Source: a virus. Taken from it: 64,000 nt of DNA. The notes below the pieces were generated by a model. It was not told the DNA's origin. It did no database searches and saw only the letters and a program-made list of their open reading frames with translations. Where the stretch lies: positions 1-64,000 of the IMG/VR virus record IMGVR_UViG_3300035145_001308. One strand, 5' to 3'. The position numbers and the translations under genes are program-made. Shown here piece after piece: positions 7,968 to 18,200 of this stretch. Positions within the stretch are counted from its first letter, which is position 1; each line of letters opens with the position of its first letter.

Positions 7968-9137
7968 ATGTCAGAACTATTAGAAAGTCGCTGGCAAGAT
8001 ACAAAAACAGCACTTCTTGAAGGCCTTTCAGGCAACCAAAAAGCTGTAATGGCATCAACTCTAGAAAATACTCGCAAGTATCTTTCAGAGACAGCAACAG
8101 CTGGTGCTACATCTGCCGGTAACATCGCAACTTTAAACCGTGTGATCCTTCCAGTGATCAGACGTGTTATGCCAACAGTCATCGCAAACGAGATTGTTGG
8201 TGTTCAACCAATGACTGGTCCAGTTGGTCAGATCCACACTCTACGTGTACGTTACAGTGATTCATTCACTGGTGCATCAGGTGGTTCAACAACAGCTGGT
8301 GAAGAAGCACTTTCACCTTTCAAAATTGCAGAAGGATATTCAGGTAACACTAACGGTGTTGCTGATTCAACTGCAACACTTGAAGGTAGTGCAGGTAACA
8401 GACTAAGCATTCAGATCTTGAAACAGACTGTAGAAGCGAAAACACGTAAGTTAAGCGCACGTTGGACCTTCGAAGCTGCTCAAGACGCTCAGTCACAGCA
8501 CGGCATCGACGTAGAAGCAGAAATCATGGCTGCATTAGCACAAGAGATTACTGCTGAAATCGACCAAGAGATTCTTTCATCTCTAAAAACATTAGCAGGT
8601 ACAGGTACTGACACATATAACCAAACAACAGTATCAGGTACAGCAACATTCGTAGGTGACGAACATGCAGCATTAGCAGTTCTAATCAACCGCGCAGCAA
8701 ACAGAATCGCACAGCGTACAAGACGTGGTGCTGGTAACTGGGCAGTTGTGTCTCCAGCAATGTTGACTGTTCTACAGTCTGCAACAACTTCTGCATTTGC
8801 ACGTACAACAGAAGGCACATTTGAAGCACCAACAAACACAAAAATGGTTGGTACATTAAATGGCGCAATGAAAGTATACGTAAACACATATGCAGCAGAT
8901 GATGACGTATTAGTCGGATACAAAGGTACATCAGAATCAGACGCAGCAGCGTTCTACTGCCCATACATCCCATTGATGTCAAGCGGTGTTGTACTAGATC
9001 CAACATCATTCGAACCAACAGTGTCATTTATGACTCGTTACGGATATGTTGAGCTATCAAACAACGCATCGTCACTAGGTAACGCAGCTGACTACTTGGA
9101 AACAGTAGAGCAAGCAGGCGCATTGTCTTTCAGCTAA
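7968..9137 (+). CDS. 23: Major capsid protein gp23
   Basis: 389 aa, HK97-fold major capsid protein of the T4 type, shorter than T4 gp23 (521 aa). I start it at the ATG at 7968 because AGAGGAGA lies 5 bp upstream; an in-frame TTG at 7941 is inside gp22. Typical blocks are NRVILPVIRRVMPTVIANEI, VGVQPMTGPVGQI, and a C-terminal FMTRYGYVELSNN. The sequence YLSE at residues 38-41 fits the gp21 cleavage rule, so the mature chain probably begins at TATAGATSAG. No separate gp24-like vertex gene is visible in the window. A strong terminator follows. Confidence 0.95.
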   Translation: MSELLESRWQDTKTALLEGLSGNQKAVMASTLENTRKYLSETATAGATSAGNIATLNRVILPVIRRVMPTVIANEIVGVQPMTGPVGQIHTLRVRYSDSFTGASGGSTTAGEEALSPFKIAEGYSGNTNGVADSTATLEGSAGNRLSIQILKQTVEAKTRKLSARWTFEAAQDAQSQHGIDVEAEIMAALAQEITAEIDQEILSSLKTLAGTGTDTYNQTTVSGTATFVGDEHAALAVLINRAANRIAQRTRRGAGNWAVVSPAMLTVLQSATTSAFARTTEGTFEAPTNTKMVGTLNGAMKVYVNTYAADDDVLVGYKGTSESDAAAFYCPYIPLMSSGVVLDPTSFEPTVSFMTRYGYVELSNNASSLGNAADYLETVEQAGALSFS

Positions 9138-9160
9138 GTTTTTACCAAACAAGTTTTAAA

Positions 9161-9185
9161 ATAGGCCCTACGGGGCCTATTTTTA
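9161..9185 (+). terminator. Intrinsic terminator after gp23
   Basis: An 8-bp stem (ATAGGCCC / GGGCCTAT) closes a TACG loop, a UNCG-type tetraloop closed by C-G, and runs into TTTTT. It should end most transcription of the head operon. Confidence 0.9.
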
Positions 9186-9198
9186 TGATAACTACTAT

Positions 9199-9897
9199 AT
9201 GGACATAAGTGTAGAAAAAACCCCAAAACAAAAACTAAGTCAGTATGCAGTTGACACAGCAAGTAGTGTAAGTATTACACATTTGCCTAAAACTGATTTA
9301 TCTCGTGTAAAAGATGCAGCAATAGAGTTAAACCAACAAGCAGGTAGTGCAAAAGCAGTTGCACACATTGCTGCACGTAATATTCAAAGCCAAAGTGAAC
9401 TACATGAAAACTGTATTGCTATGCGCAAAGCAGGTGTAGATAAGGTTTTGCTTATAGGTGGTAGCACATACGAAGGCAAAGTATATCAAACTTTTTATGA
9501 AGTACGTAACGAGATCGAAGAATATGGATTTAAAATGTATTGTGGTGTGTATCCACAAAGCGAAACATATTCAAATATGCAATGGACAAAATACATGCAT
9601 TTTGAAGGCGGCATTAGTCAACTTTGTTTTAATCCAAGACTACTTAACACTTGGGAAAAGAAAACAAGATTTGGCGTTGCCACAAATTGCACACTGAACG
9701 GGCTTTGGAAGTATGCTAAGTTATGCGGACTTACTGATAGTGTTGCATACGCTGTAGGTAACTTGAGAGGACTTACTTATGTTAGTGCCAAAGGATTTAA
9801 CACAGTAAAATTTGTAAAAGATTTAAGAAATAATCCTATTCATTTATATAACTTTGGCAAGTTAGATCAAACACTTTTACAACTGGAGATGATGTAA
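9199..9897 (+). CDS. MetF-like (methylenetetrahydrofolate reductase family) protein
   Basis: 232 aa, shorter than MetF (about 290 aa). MetF uses FAD to reduce 5,10-methylene-THF to 5-methyl-THF. Features of that TIM barrel in order: ISVEKTPKQ near the N-terminus (catalytic-Glu region S-x-E-x-x-P), VSITHLPKTDLSR at about 24-36, VAHIAARN at about 54 (the v-x-H-l-x-x region), and GVDKVLLIGGS at about 79, equivalent to the Gi-N-i-L-A-L-R-G-D turn but with the Asp replaced. It lies between gp23 and a cold-shock-like gene, after the terminator. The ATG follows the string GATAACTACTAT, one base off the late-promoter pattern. It may support one-carbon or methionine metabolism during infection, or be a repurposed barrel. 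Family likely, activity uncertain. Confidence 0.6.
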   Translation: MDISVEKTPKQKLSQYAVDTASSVSITHLPKTDLSRVKDAAIELNQQAGSAKAVAHIAARNIQSQSELHENCIAMRKAGVDKVLLIGGSTYEGKVYQTFYEVRNEIEEYGFKMYCGVYPQSETYSNMQWTKYMHFEGGISQLCFNPRLLNTWEKKTRFGVATNCTLNGLWKYAKLCGLTDSVAYAVGNLRGLTYVSAKGFNTVKFVKDLRNNPIHLYNFGKLDQTLLQLEMM

Positions 9898-10091
9898 TGT
9901 TAGAAAAAGGACAAGTATACAAGTTCACAGGAATATGGGGACATATTAAACCAGACACATGGGGACAGAATCGTGTTGATGTGTTATTCAAAAGAAACGA
10001 ACATAAACTAGTTTTAGGTGACCATGTGCAGTATGATCTTACTGAAAGAAAAGAAAGAAAATATGCAGAAAATCTTAAAAAAATAGGTTGA
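9897..10091 (+). CDS. Cold-shock-domain-like small protein
   Basis: 64 aa, the length of a single cold-shock domain. The pattern matches a CSD strand by strand: KGQVYKFTGIWGHIKPD (usual G-x-V-K-x-F-x-x-x-x-G-F-I), then RVDVLFKRNE (usual d-V-F-v-H), LVLGDHVQYDL (usual l-x-x-G-x-x-V-x-F-x-v) and YAENLKKI (usual A-x-x-V). Several RNA-contacting aromatic residues are changed (GHI for GFI, LFK for FVH), so it is a divergent member. Such proteins bind single-stranded RNA or DNA. Its ATG overlaps the MetF-like stop (TAATG), so the two are co-translated. The next element downstream is a predicted ncRNA. Confidence 0.6.
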   Translation: MLEKGQVYKFTGIWGHIKPDTWGQNRVDVLFKRNEHKLVLGDHVQYDLTERKERKYAENLKKIG

Positions 10092-10116
10092 CCTTTAGAG
10101 ATTCTTTTGTTATATT
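10088..10116 (+). promoter_or_regulatory. Sigma70-type promoter for the 10123-10372 transcript
   Basis: TTGACC (10088-10093), a 17-bp spacer, then TATATT (10111-10116). The -35 overlaps the stop codon of the preceding gene. Initiation is expected near 10122-10125. Unlike the other two sigma70-like promoters in the window it has no late octamer in the spacer. Confidence 0.7.
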
Positions 10117-10122
10117 ATAAAC

Positions 10123-10372
10123 ATAACAAAGACGACGGTCCTAGTTAGATAGTGCAAGGAAACGCTGCTAACCCAGGCAGTAACTTGATTCACACGCTGT
10201 GGTGGCGCTGTAAGACTTAGGTGACTAAGAGTTGCAGAGAAAGTAGAACTAACCATTCTATTGTGAAGTTCCGTGCTGTTTTGAGCCTGATGGGGCATAG
10301 TGCGGTTGTTGGTAATCAGTAGTCCAACCTATCATATATTATAAAAAGGTCTATTTTGATAGGCCTTTTTTT
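10123..10372 (+). ncRNA. Predicted structured non-coding RNA, about 250 nt
   Basis: This is most of the only gap longer than 300 bp in the window (10092-10492). It has its own promoter and terminator and no convincing reading frame on either strand. Candidate helices are CTGC/GCAG at 10165-10180, CACA/TGTG at 10191-10201, CTTAG-GTGA-CTAAG at 10216-10229 (a GNRA-type tetraloop), GAACT/AGTTC at 10246-10271 and GGTTG/CAACC at 10304-10329. I could not match it to tmRNA, RNase P RNA, 6S RNA or any riboswitch. G+C content is higher than in flanking genes, as expected for a folded RNA. Function unknown. Confidence 0.6.
10348..10372 (+). terminator. Intrinsic terminator of the ncRNA unit
   Basis: Stem GGTCTAT / ATAGGCC (7 pairs including one G-T) around a TTTG loop, followed by seven T. 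Preceded by an A-run. Confidence 0.85.
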
Positions 10373-10402
10373 ATGAACATTATAACCCATTTTTTCCTTT
10401 TT

Positions 10403-10410
10403 GATAAATA
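10403..10410 (+). promoter_or_regulatory. Late promoter GATAAATA before virion genes
   Basis: Octamer 30 bp after the ncRNA terminator and 82 bp before the ATG at 10493. It should drive the virion/fibre operon beginning at 10493. Confidence 0.65.
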
Positions 10411-10421
10411 CTTATGTCATG

Positions 10422-10461
10422 ATAAGAGCCTCATGATGAGGACTTATGCGGAACCAACCGC
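10422..10461 (+). promoter_or_regulatory. Structured 5' leader: two adjacent hairpins
   Basis: Hairpin 1 pairs ATAAG with CTTAT and, after a small bulge, CCTCA with TGAGG around TGA (10422-10447). Hairpin 2 pairs GCGG with CCGC around AACCAA (10448-10461). They abut and could stack. An AAAGGAG site and the ATG at 10493 follow. A similar layout exists at 19867-19904. Confidence 0.55.
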
Positions 10462-10492
10462 GTAGACCTAGAACGTCATAAAGGAGAAACAA

Positions 10493-10846
10493 ATGGGACG
10501 TCCTATTAATAAAAGATTCTTCGGTGCAACCGGAGACAACTCACAACCAACAATACCAGTAAGATATCACAATGGTTCATCAAGTGTAGAAGGATACATT
10601 GTAAATCAAAAAGGTACAAACAAATTTACAGTAACAACTAACGGTACAGATACATTTATTTGCAGACTAGTTAACGAAATGGCACCAAACGCAGCAGGCG
10701 AAATGTCATTAGTAGGTTTAACAGGTAGTGCTGTTATCCTCAAAAAAATGTTTAACAGAACAGCAGTTGACTGGAACGGAAATCGTTATTCATGGACTGT
10801 AGAAGATGACTCAACAGAATCATTGATTAGACTTACAGCACTTTAA
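10493..10846 (+). CDS. Small conserved virion protein (MGRPINKRFFG family)
   Basis: 117 aa, beta-rich. The opening MGRPINKRFFG and the later WNGNRYSWTVEDD are recalled from small virion proteins of marine T4-like phages, where they lie near tail or fibre genes. No enzymatic motif. It starts the fibre operon after the late promoter and structured leader, with AAAGGAG before the ATG. Family resemblance is from memory of the motif; exact place in the virion is unknown. Confidence 0.7.
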   Translation: MGRPINKRFFGATGDNSQPTIPVRYHNGSSSVEGYIVNQKGTNKFTVTTNGTDTFICRLVNEMAPNAAGEMSLVGLTGSAVILKKMFNRTAVDWNGNRYSWTVEDDSTESLIRLTAL

Positions 10847-10856
10847 GGAGTCTTAA

Positions 10857-11906
10857 ATGGCTGAACGTATTAATCGTATAGGTGCAGACAAGTATACCAT
10901 CAAAGTTAATGCTGATGGTGATATTGTACTTGATGTCGGCGACGGCGGCAAGGTTACAGTTAGTGGTAACCTAGACGTTCTTGGCGAAACAACCAGTATT
11001 GGTTCAAGTACACTTGTTGTTGATGATAAAACTATTGTTATTAACAATAATGATCCTGGCGGAGACGCTGGTATCACTGACCTATTAGACGGATACAACA
11101 GAGGCGCAGGTATTATTATCGAAAGAGGTCCTGACGCTTTTGAAGCCAGACTGTTCTATGATGAAGATTTAGATTCAATAAGAGCTGGCGCAACACCTGT
11201 TAACGAAGGTGCGTTTGTATTTAAACTAGGAAATGGAAATCTATCAGGTATCCATACAACTAGTATTTTTACAGACACTAACGAAGACTTGTACTTACTA
11301 GGTACAGGAACTGGTGTTGTAACTGTTGTAGGCACAACTGACTACGAAAAGCAAGTTTGGCCTTATACAGGAAGTGCAATCACTGTAAATCCATCTGCAG
11401 ACGATGGACTACAACCACCTATTGACGACGATGCACTTGTTAACGCAAAAGGTTTAAAAGACTATATAAGAGATTATAATCTTTATAATTTCCAAACTAA
11501 AATTTTAGATGGCGAGTTATCAGTAACAAGTGTTGAAGCACTTGATCAAGAATCGGGTGCAGGAACTAGTAGAGTTGAAGTAACTGTAGACGGTGCTGTA
11601 ATAGGTACATTTTATGAAACTAGATTTGAAGTAGACAACTTACGTTTCAGCGGACAAACAATCACAAACAATGGTATAAACCAGGATATAATCCTTACCG
11701 GCTCAGGCACAGGTAGAGTACAAGTAGACGGTTGGCAAAACTTCACAATTGAAGCTGATCCAGCAGCAGCACCTTCTGAAGGTGTTACTATATATTCAAA
11801 GACACTTGCAGATGGCGGTACAGGATTGTTTTTTTACAATGAAGACGGCACTAATGACGAATTTGTAAGCAGAAACAAAGCATTACTTTATAGTATTATT
11901 TTTTAA
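10857..11906 (+). CDS. Fibre-type virion protein
   Basis: 349 aa. Residues about 24-62 contain DVGDGGKVTVSGNLDVLGET and STLVVDDKTIVINNND, a module that recurs in many phage tail-fibre proteins and that appears again in the giant fibre at 19935 (LTGDLQVDGTT ... LQVDDKNIELG). The rest is Gly/Asp/Thr-rich and beta-like. It is probably a shorter fibre or adaptor subunit. TTAAGGAG-like sequence precedes the ATG, 10 bp after the previous stop. Confidence 0.7.
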   Translation: MAERINRIGADKYTIKVNADGDIVLDVGDGGKVTVSGNLDVLGETTSIGSSTLVVDDKTIVINNNDPGGDAGITDLLDGYNRGAGIIIERGPDAFEARLFYDEDLDSIRAGATPVNEGAFVFKLGNGNLSGIHTTSIFTDTNEDLYLLGTGTGVVTVVGTTDYEKQVWPYTGSAITVNPSADDGLQPPIDDDALVNAKGLKDYIRDYNLYNFQTKILDGELSVTSVEALDQESGAGTSRVEVTVDGAVIGTFYETRFEVDNLRFSGQTITNNGINQDIILTGSGTGRVQVDGWQNFTIEADPAAAPSEGVTIYSKTLADGGTGLFFYNEDGTNDEFVSRNKALLYSIIF

Positions 11907-11915
11907 GGAAGAACA

Positions 11916-12248
11916 ATGGCAGTAGTAAATAGCGCAATAGCAACAACAGATACAACCTTAATAACTGTGCCAGCAGAGAAAAAATATGCTTTGACAACAC
12001 TTCTTGTATGTAACACAGGCGCAGACGATGGAGCAGGAACAAATGACACTAGTGTAGATGTACACGTTGTACCAAACGGAGACACTAAATCTACAACTAA
12101 CCTGATTTTGAATGACTTGGAAATCGCCGCAGCAGATACATTTACTTTTTCTGCAGAACGTTTAATATTGGAAGCTGGAGACAGACTTATTCTAGTAGGA
12201 CAAAGTCCTACTAATCTTGTCGCTACATTAAGTTATTTGGAAGTATAA
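11916..12248 (+). CDS. Small beta-sandwich virion protein
   Basis: 110 aa, no named family. Alternating hydrophobic strands (KKYALTTLLVCNTGADDG, TSVDVHVVPNGD, RLILEAGDRLILVGQSP) suggest a small jelly-roll or beta-sandwich, like short tail or decoration proteins of other phages. It lies between two fibre genes in the same operon; its stop TAA is followed immediately by the next ATG (12249). Confidence 0.65.
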   Translation: MAVVNSAIATTDTTLITVPAEKKYALTTLLVCNTGADDGAGTNDTSVDVHVVPNGDTKSTTNLILNDLEIAAADTFTFSAERLILEAGDRLILVGQSPTNLVATLSYLEV

Positions 12249-15200
12249 ATGAGTTTTATTAAAAGACAGTCATTACATCAAAGGAAAGTAGGAGATAAAA
12301 CATTTATCTTGACTGCCGACGGTAATGTTGAAATGAACCTCGATGAGGGTAAAACATTTACAGTTGCCGGTGACATGCAAATTACAGGTACTCGAGCAGG
12401 ACCTACAACAACAAACATCTATTACGTGTCAGAAGAAGGTAGTGATGATAATGACGGAAGAAGTTTTGATGCTAATGGTGCTTTTGCAAGTGTTAAAAAA
12501 GCAGCAGAAGTAGCACCATCAGGATCAACTATTATTGTTGCACCTGGTGATTATTATGAAAACAATCCAATCACTTTAAGAGACTTTGTAACTGTTAAAG
12601 GTGATGGCGAGTTACGTAACACAAGAATATTTCCTAAAAACAACACAGATGACTTGTTCTTTATGGGTAACGGTTGCTACCTATTCCAAATGACATTTAG
12701 AGGATTACGTTATCCAGGATGGTGTGCAAGAATACGTCCAGGCGCTCTAGTAACAACATCACCTTATGTACAAAACTGTACTAACATGAACGGTCCTTGG
12801 TTAAACGACGGAACAGAATTTATTCCGTTTGAAACAGTGCAAATCGAAGGCATCGAACCAGGTGCAAGACCGTTACAAGTATCAGATTATCCAGACTTAC
12901 CGACTGAAAAACAAGTTAACGACACAGGCGGCGGTGGAGGTATATTAGTTGACGGTGACGAATATGATCCAGCATCACTTGTGTTCTCATTCGTTGCTGA
13001 CGCATTTACACAGATTTCACAAGGTGGTATTGGCTTCCACATTACAAACTTTGGTTATACACAGATTGTTAGTTGCTTCTCAGTTTTCTGTTCTGTTGGT
13101 TTCTTAACTACCAAAGGCGGCTACCTATCAATTTCAAACTCAGTTAGTGACTTTGGACTAGAAGGTGTAAAAGCAGATGGATTTTATCCTATTGCATACA
13201 CAGGTGCTGTGCCTGCTGCAAACTATTATTCAAGTGTTGCAAGTATTACACTTGATTTTGCAGGTCAAGGATATACAAGCACACCTACAGTGACATTTGA
13301 TGCGCCAACAGGAGTCGGAGGAGTAACTGCTACAGGTACAGCGACAGTTGATTTAACAACAGGCGAAATTGCAGCAGTTAGTATTACTAATCCAGGTAGC
13401 GGTTATAAAACAATACCAAATGTAACATTTAGCGGAGGTGGAGCAGCCATTGATGCTACTGCTGATGTAAACCTTAGAACAAATGGAAGTATTGAGATTT
13501 CAAGTTTGCGTGATAAACCTGCAACAGGTAGTATTATTAAGTTTGAAGGAGATGATACATATTACTATATTACAGGTAGTGAAGTATCTGTTAATCCATT
13601 TACATATAATGAAGAGACATGTAAACGTGACGTAAGACGCATTATTGATGCAGTAACTGGCGATATTGTAATGGGTACATATTATCAGAGTACAGCAGCA
13701 GCAACAAGTTACCTAAGAAGCACATCAAGAAAAGTTATACTTGATCAGCTTGCTCCTACAATATTTGCTATAAACTCTGTAAGAGATGAAATGAAAGCTC
13801 TTACATCGAACTTAGCTATGAAAGAAGAAATAGATCAGCGTATTGCTATTATTACAAGCACATTGGCAGCAGATGATAGTAGTGTGACTGAGTTTATAGG
13901 TAGCGATTATTTAGATAGCTTAAATGATTTATCAAGTATCGACGACGAGATTATTCAAGCTAAAGATAATATTTTACAAAACAGAGATTTTATTTTAGAT
14001 GAAATCTCAGCATACATTAATGACCAGTTTACTGAACTAAGTTATAACACTGCACACTACGAAGAAGACTTAACAGAATTTTTGAATGCCTTAGCTGAGT
14101 ATATGGCACACGGCGGCGATCACTTGGTTATTAGAGCAGCACAAGAATTTAGATTCAGAACAAGATTTGAAGATTTACTTTTATCAAGTTTTGATTATTT
14201 GAGACAACAAGTTTTAGGCTACTCAAATGTATCTGCGGATGCGACAGCAGTTGAAAGAACAAACGAAGCATTTAATGTTTTGAAAAATGTTGTCGACGAT
14301 GGCGATAGTGCTGGATTAGTAGCAACTTTTAATGAAAGTGCAGGAGCTACAGCAAATGGTATTGATACTAAAGATCAGTTACAAGCAAACAAAGAGTTTA
14401 TTAAAGCAGAGTTTGTTGCATACCTAGATACACTAGATTCAACAATAACTTACACAGAAAGTGAATGGTTAGGTTATGTTGAAAATCTTGTAGATGCATT
14501 AACTTATGATATGTTATATGGTGGTAATAGTGCGACTGTACAAGAAACAAAATATATTTTTAATGCAGTAACATGGAGCGACTTTACAACATCGAATATA
14601 CAAGCAATAGAAGATGCATTTGCTAGAGTAAGATTTATTGTACAACGTATTGTTAGAAACTTAACAGTAACAAAAACAGCAGCTAATGCTGAAAACCAAG
14701 ATTTTTCAAGTGGTAGTGCCACACAAGTTGAAGCAACAGCTCTTGATGCATTAATACAAAATTTAGAGTTAGTCATTGACGAACAAGCCTTAACTAATCT
14801 TGCTACTAAAATATATCCTGTAACAGAAGATGAACCTGCAGGACAACAAAATGCTAAACTTACATTGCAACCACAAGTTGCAAACTTGATTAGCCTTGCA
14901 GCAGATTATAACCTTACAAACAATCCTGATTTAACTTATAATATAGAAAAATGTAAAAGAGATGTTGGCTATATTTTTGATGCTATATATAGAGATGCTC
15001 AGTTAGGTACAAATCATAACAGTATTACAGCAGGACTTGCTTATACGAGAGCAAATGTTGCTTACTTGAATACACAACAAAAACCAGCAACTATTATTGC
15101 ACTTAGAGAAGCAAAAAGATTACAAGTTGCAGCAGCTAACGGCGAAGCAGCTTTCCAAGAAAAAGTTGGAGATTTATGGGATAATGTACTAGATATTATC

Positions 15201-18200
15201 GAGTTTGAGCAACAGCCTAGCGAAGGACTTGAATATCCAGAACCAGGACCTGCAAGTACAAATCTTATCAACGCACATGCACAACTAGTAGCCAACAGGG
15301 ACTTTATCAAAGCTGATGTTGTTGCGTACATTAATGCAAACAACTTTACATATAATGAAGAAAAGTGTCGTAGAGACACAGGACTTATTATAGACGCAGC
15401 AGGTTACGATGCATTACTTGGCACAAACTATAATGCAGTAACAGCAGGACTTGCATACCAAAGAGCTAACAGTGCAAAAGTTTTAAGTGATCAGTTGACT
15501 GAAACTGTTGCAGGTATTACTTTTGCTAAAAATGCAGCGAGTACAGCAACAGCAAGTGATGCAACAGCACAAAGTGATGTTGAAGCAGCATTTGACGAAG
15601 TGCTAGATATTTTACAGAACGGCGTATCAAATGCCGATGCACTTACATGGACAAATCCAACTGCTGCAACAACAGGACAAATTAATGCTAGACTACAACT
15701 GCAAAATAACAGAAACTTTTTAGCAGCAGAAGCAGTCAGTTACATACAAAACAACTATGAAAACTTCACATACAATCAAGCCAAGTGCGAAAGAGACATT
15801 GGGCTTATAATGGATGCAGTTGCACTTGATGTTGCACTAGGTACAAACTACAACGCAGTGACAGCGGGTCTTTCATATCAACGTGCAAGTAGTGCCGATT
15901 TACAAGATGATCAAAAAATACAAACACTAGATGCATTACGTGAACTTAAAAAAGAGATTGTATTATTAGGGTTAAGTGACGATGCTGAACCATTAGCTGA
16001 AGCAGCAATGGATGAGATTATTGATATTTTAGATAACGGTGTATTAAGCACAGATACAGCAGCAGATGCGCTAGTATTTCCTACTCCTAGCTCATTACCA
16101 ACTACAAATGCCGTTGAAGCAAAAGATCAACTAATAGCAAACAAGACCTTTATTGTTGCTGAAATCACTGCATGGATAGCAGTCAACTTTCCAAGTTTAA
16201 CTTACGACAGCACAAAATGTGAACGTGATGTTGGTTATATTGTTGACGCAGTTTGCCATGATATTTTATACGGTGGCAACAGTGCAACTATCACAGCAGC
16301 AAGAAGTTATTTTGTTGACGGTACAGGACAGTTAGGATCACCTAGTGAAGAAGCTGCAACAGCAGATGCTTATAACAGACTAGCTGACATTATGGGCGAT
16401 ATTGTAATGGAACTACCTGTAACAAAGTCTACAGGCAACTCAGAAACACAAGATACAGCAGGAACTCCAGCAAGCTCAACAGAAGCAGATGATGTTGAAG
16501 GTTTGGTAACAATCATCGAAGATGTTATTAGAGCAGACGACTTAGATGATATTCCAGCAACAGTATTGCCAAGTGTAACTTGGGCAGCAAATGATTTACA
16601 ACAAGCATACAACACAATAAAATCTAACAAAGAAGACGTAACAGAAACAGTTATTATACACATTGCAAACACATTCCAGTCATTCACATATGACGAAACA
16701 AAGTGTCGTAGAGATGTAGGAATAATGATTGAAGCAGTTGCATATGATGCATTGTTCAATACAAACTACAATCAAGTTACTGCTGGTCTTGCATATCAAA
16801 GAGCTAATAGTGCATATGTTTTAAGTGATCAAAACTTGCAAACTGTGAAAGCGATTGAATACTTAAGAGACGAAATAGATAACAGTGGTTTTGGATTGAC
16901 CAGCTTGTATAAAACAAGAGTAAAAGCTGGCTTCAATGAGATACTTGATATTATTAACAATGGTACTGTAAGCACAGATACCGCTGCTGATACAATAAAT
17001 TTTCCAGATAGTGGACTAGATGCAGAATATCCAAAAGCAGTTACGCAGATACAAGCAAACAGAGATTTCTTAGCTGTTGAAACAACTGCATATGTAACAA
17101 ACAACTATCCTCTTCTTACATTTGACAGCGACAAGTGTGCAAGAGATGTAAAGTACATTGTTGATGCAATATGCTATGATATCATGTATCGTGGTAACTT
17201 AGCGTCAAAACAAGCGGCAGAAAGTTATTTTGTTGGAACCAGTAGTCAACTAGGTGCAGGACAACAGGCAGCAACAGTAGCAGCGTATCAAGAACTTGCA
17301 AACGTTCTAAGTGATGTTGTGCAACAAATCTCACATGGCACACTAGAACAAGTAGGAACTGCACAAGATACTAGCAATCCTGGCGCTACACTTGCTATTG
17401 CTAACGAAGCAGAAGCATTGCTACAACTTGTTGAAGATGTTATTGCAGCAGGCAATATCAGCACACTACCAGCAGACGATTTGCCAAACACAACATGGCC
17501 AACAGCAAGTTTACAAGCAGACTTTGGATTGCTATTCACAACATCAAGGGTAGAGTTTTACCAAGATGAAGTGATTGATTACATTAATAGAACGTTTACA
17601 CGTAGTTTTACATTTGATGCAACTAAGTGTAACAGAGATACAAAATATATTATTGATGCACTCACATATGATATCTTATATGGCGGCAATAGTGCTACAC
17701 ACCAAGCAGCACAAGCATACTTTGTTGGTGCTACAAGCCAAGTTGCAGGACAGCAAACTGAAACAGCTGATGCATTAGGATGGGTTGATACCCTATTAGG
17801 TAGTGTGTTACTTGATACAGTGTATGGAGATCCAGAACAGACAGCTGAAACACAAGATACCACCGCAGGTGCAGCTACTTCAACCGAAGTTGATAGAGTA
17901 GGAGAGCTAATAGGCATATTCCAAAATGTTATTAAAGACGGTATTGATCAGCTTCCAACAGAGACATATCCTGATACAACATGGGCAACTAGTGGTGCTC
18001 AAACTGCAATCGCAGCATTGAATACTGCGAAGGATACTATTGTTGCAGATACTATTACAGAACTAGAAGACAACTATAATGCTCTATCATATGATAGTGA
18101 CAAGTGTGCAGAAGATACCGGACAGGTATTAGATGGAGTTGCGTTTGATTTGTTATATACAGGAAACATTGCTACACTTATTGCAACTAGAGCGTATTTC

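Noticed and set aside
10123-10372. tmRNA, RNase P RNA or 6S RNA
   Set aside because: No tRNA-like ends or tag frame, no GAGGAAAGTCC-type RNase P core, and no long double-stranded rod with a central bubble.
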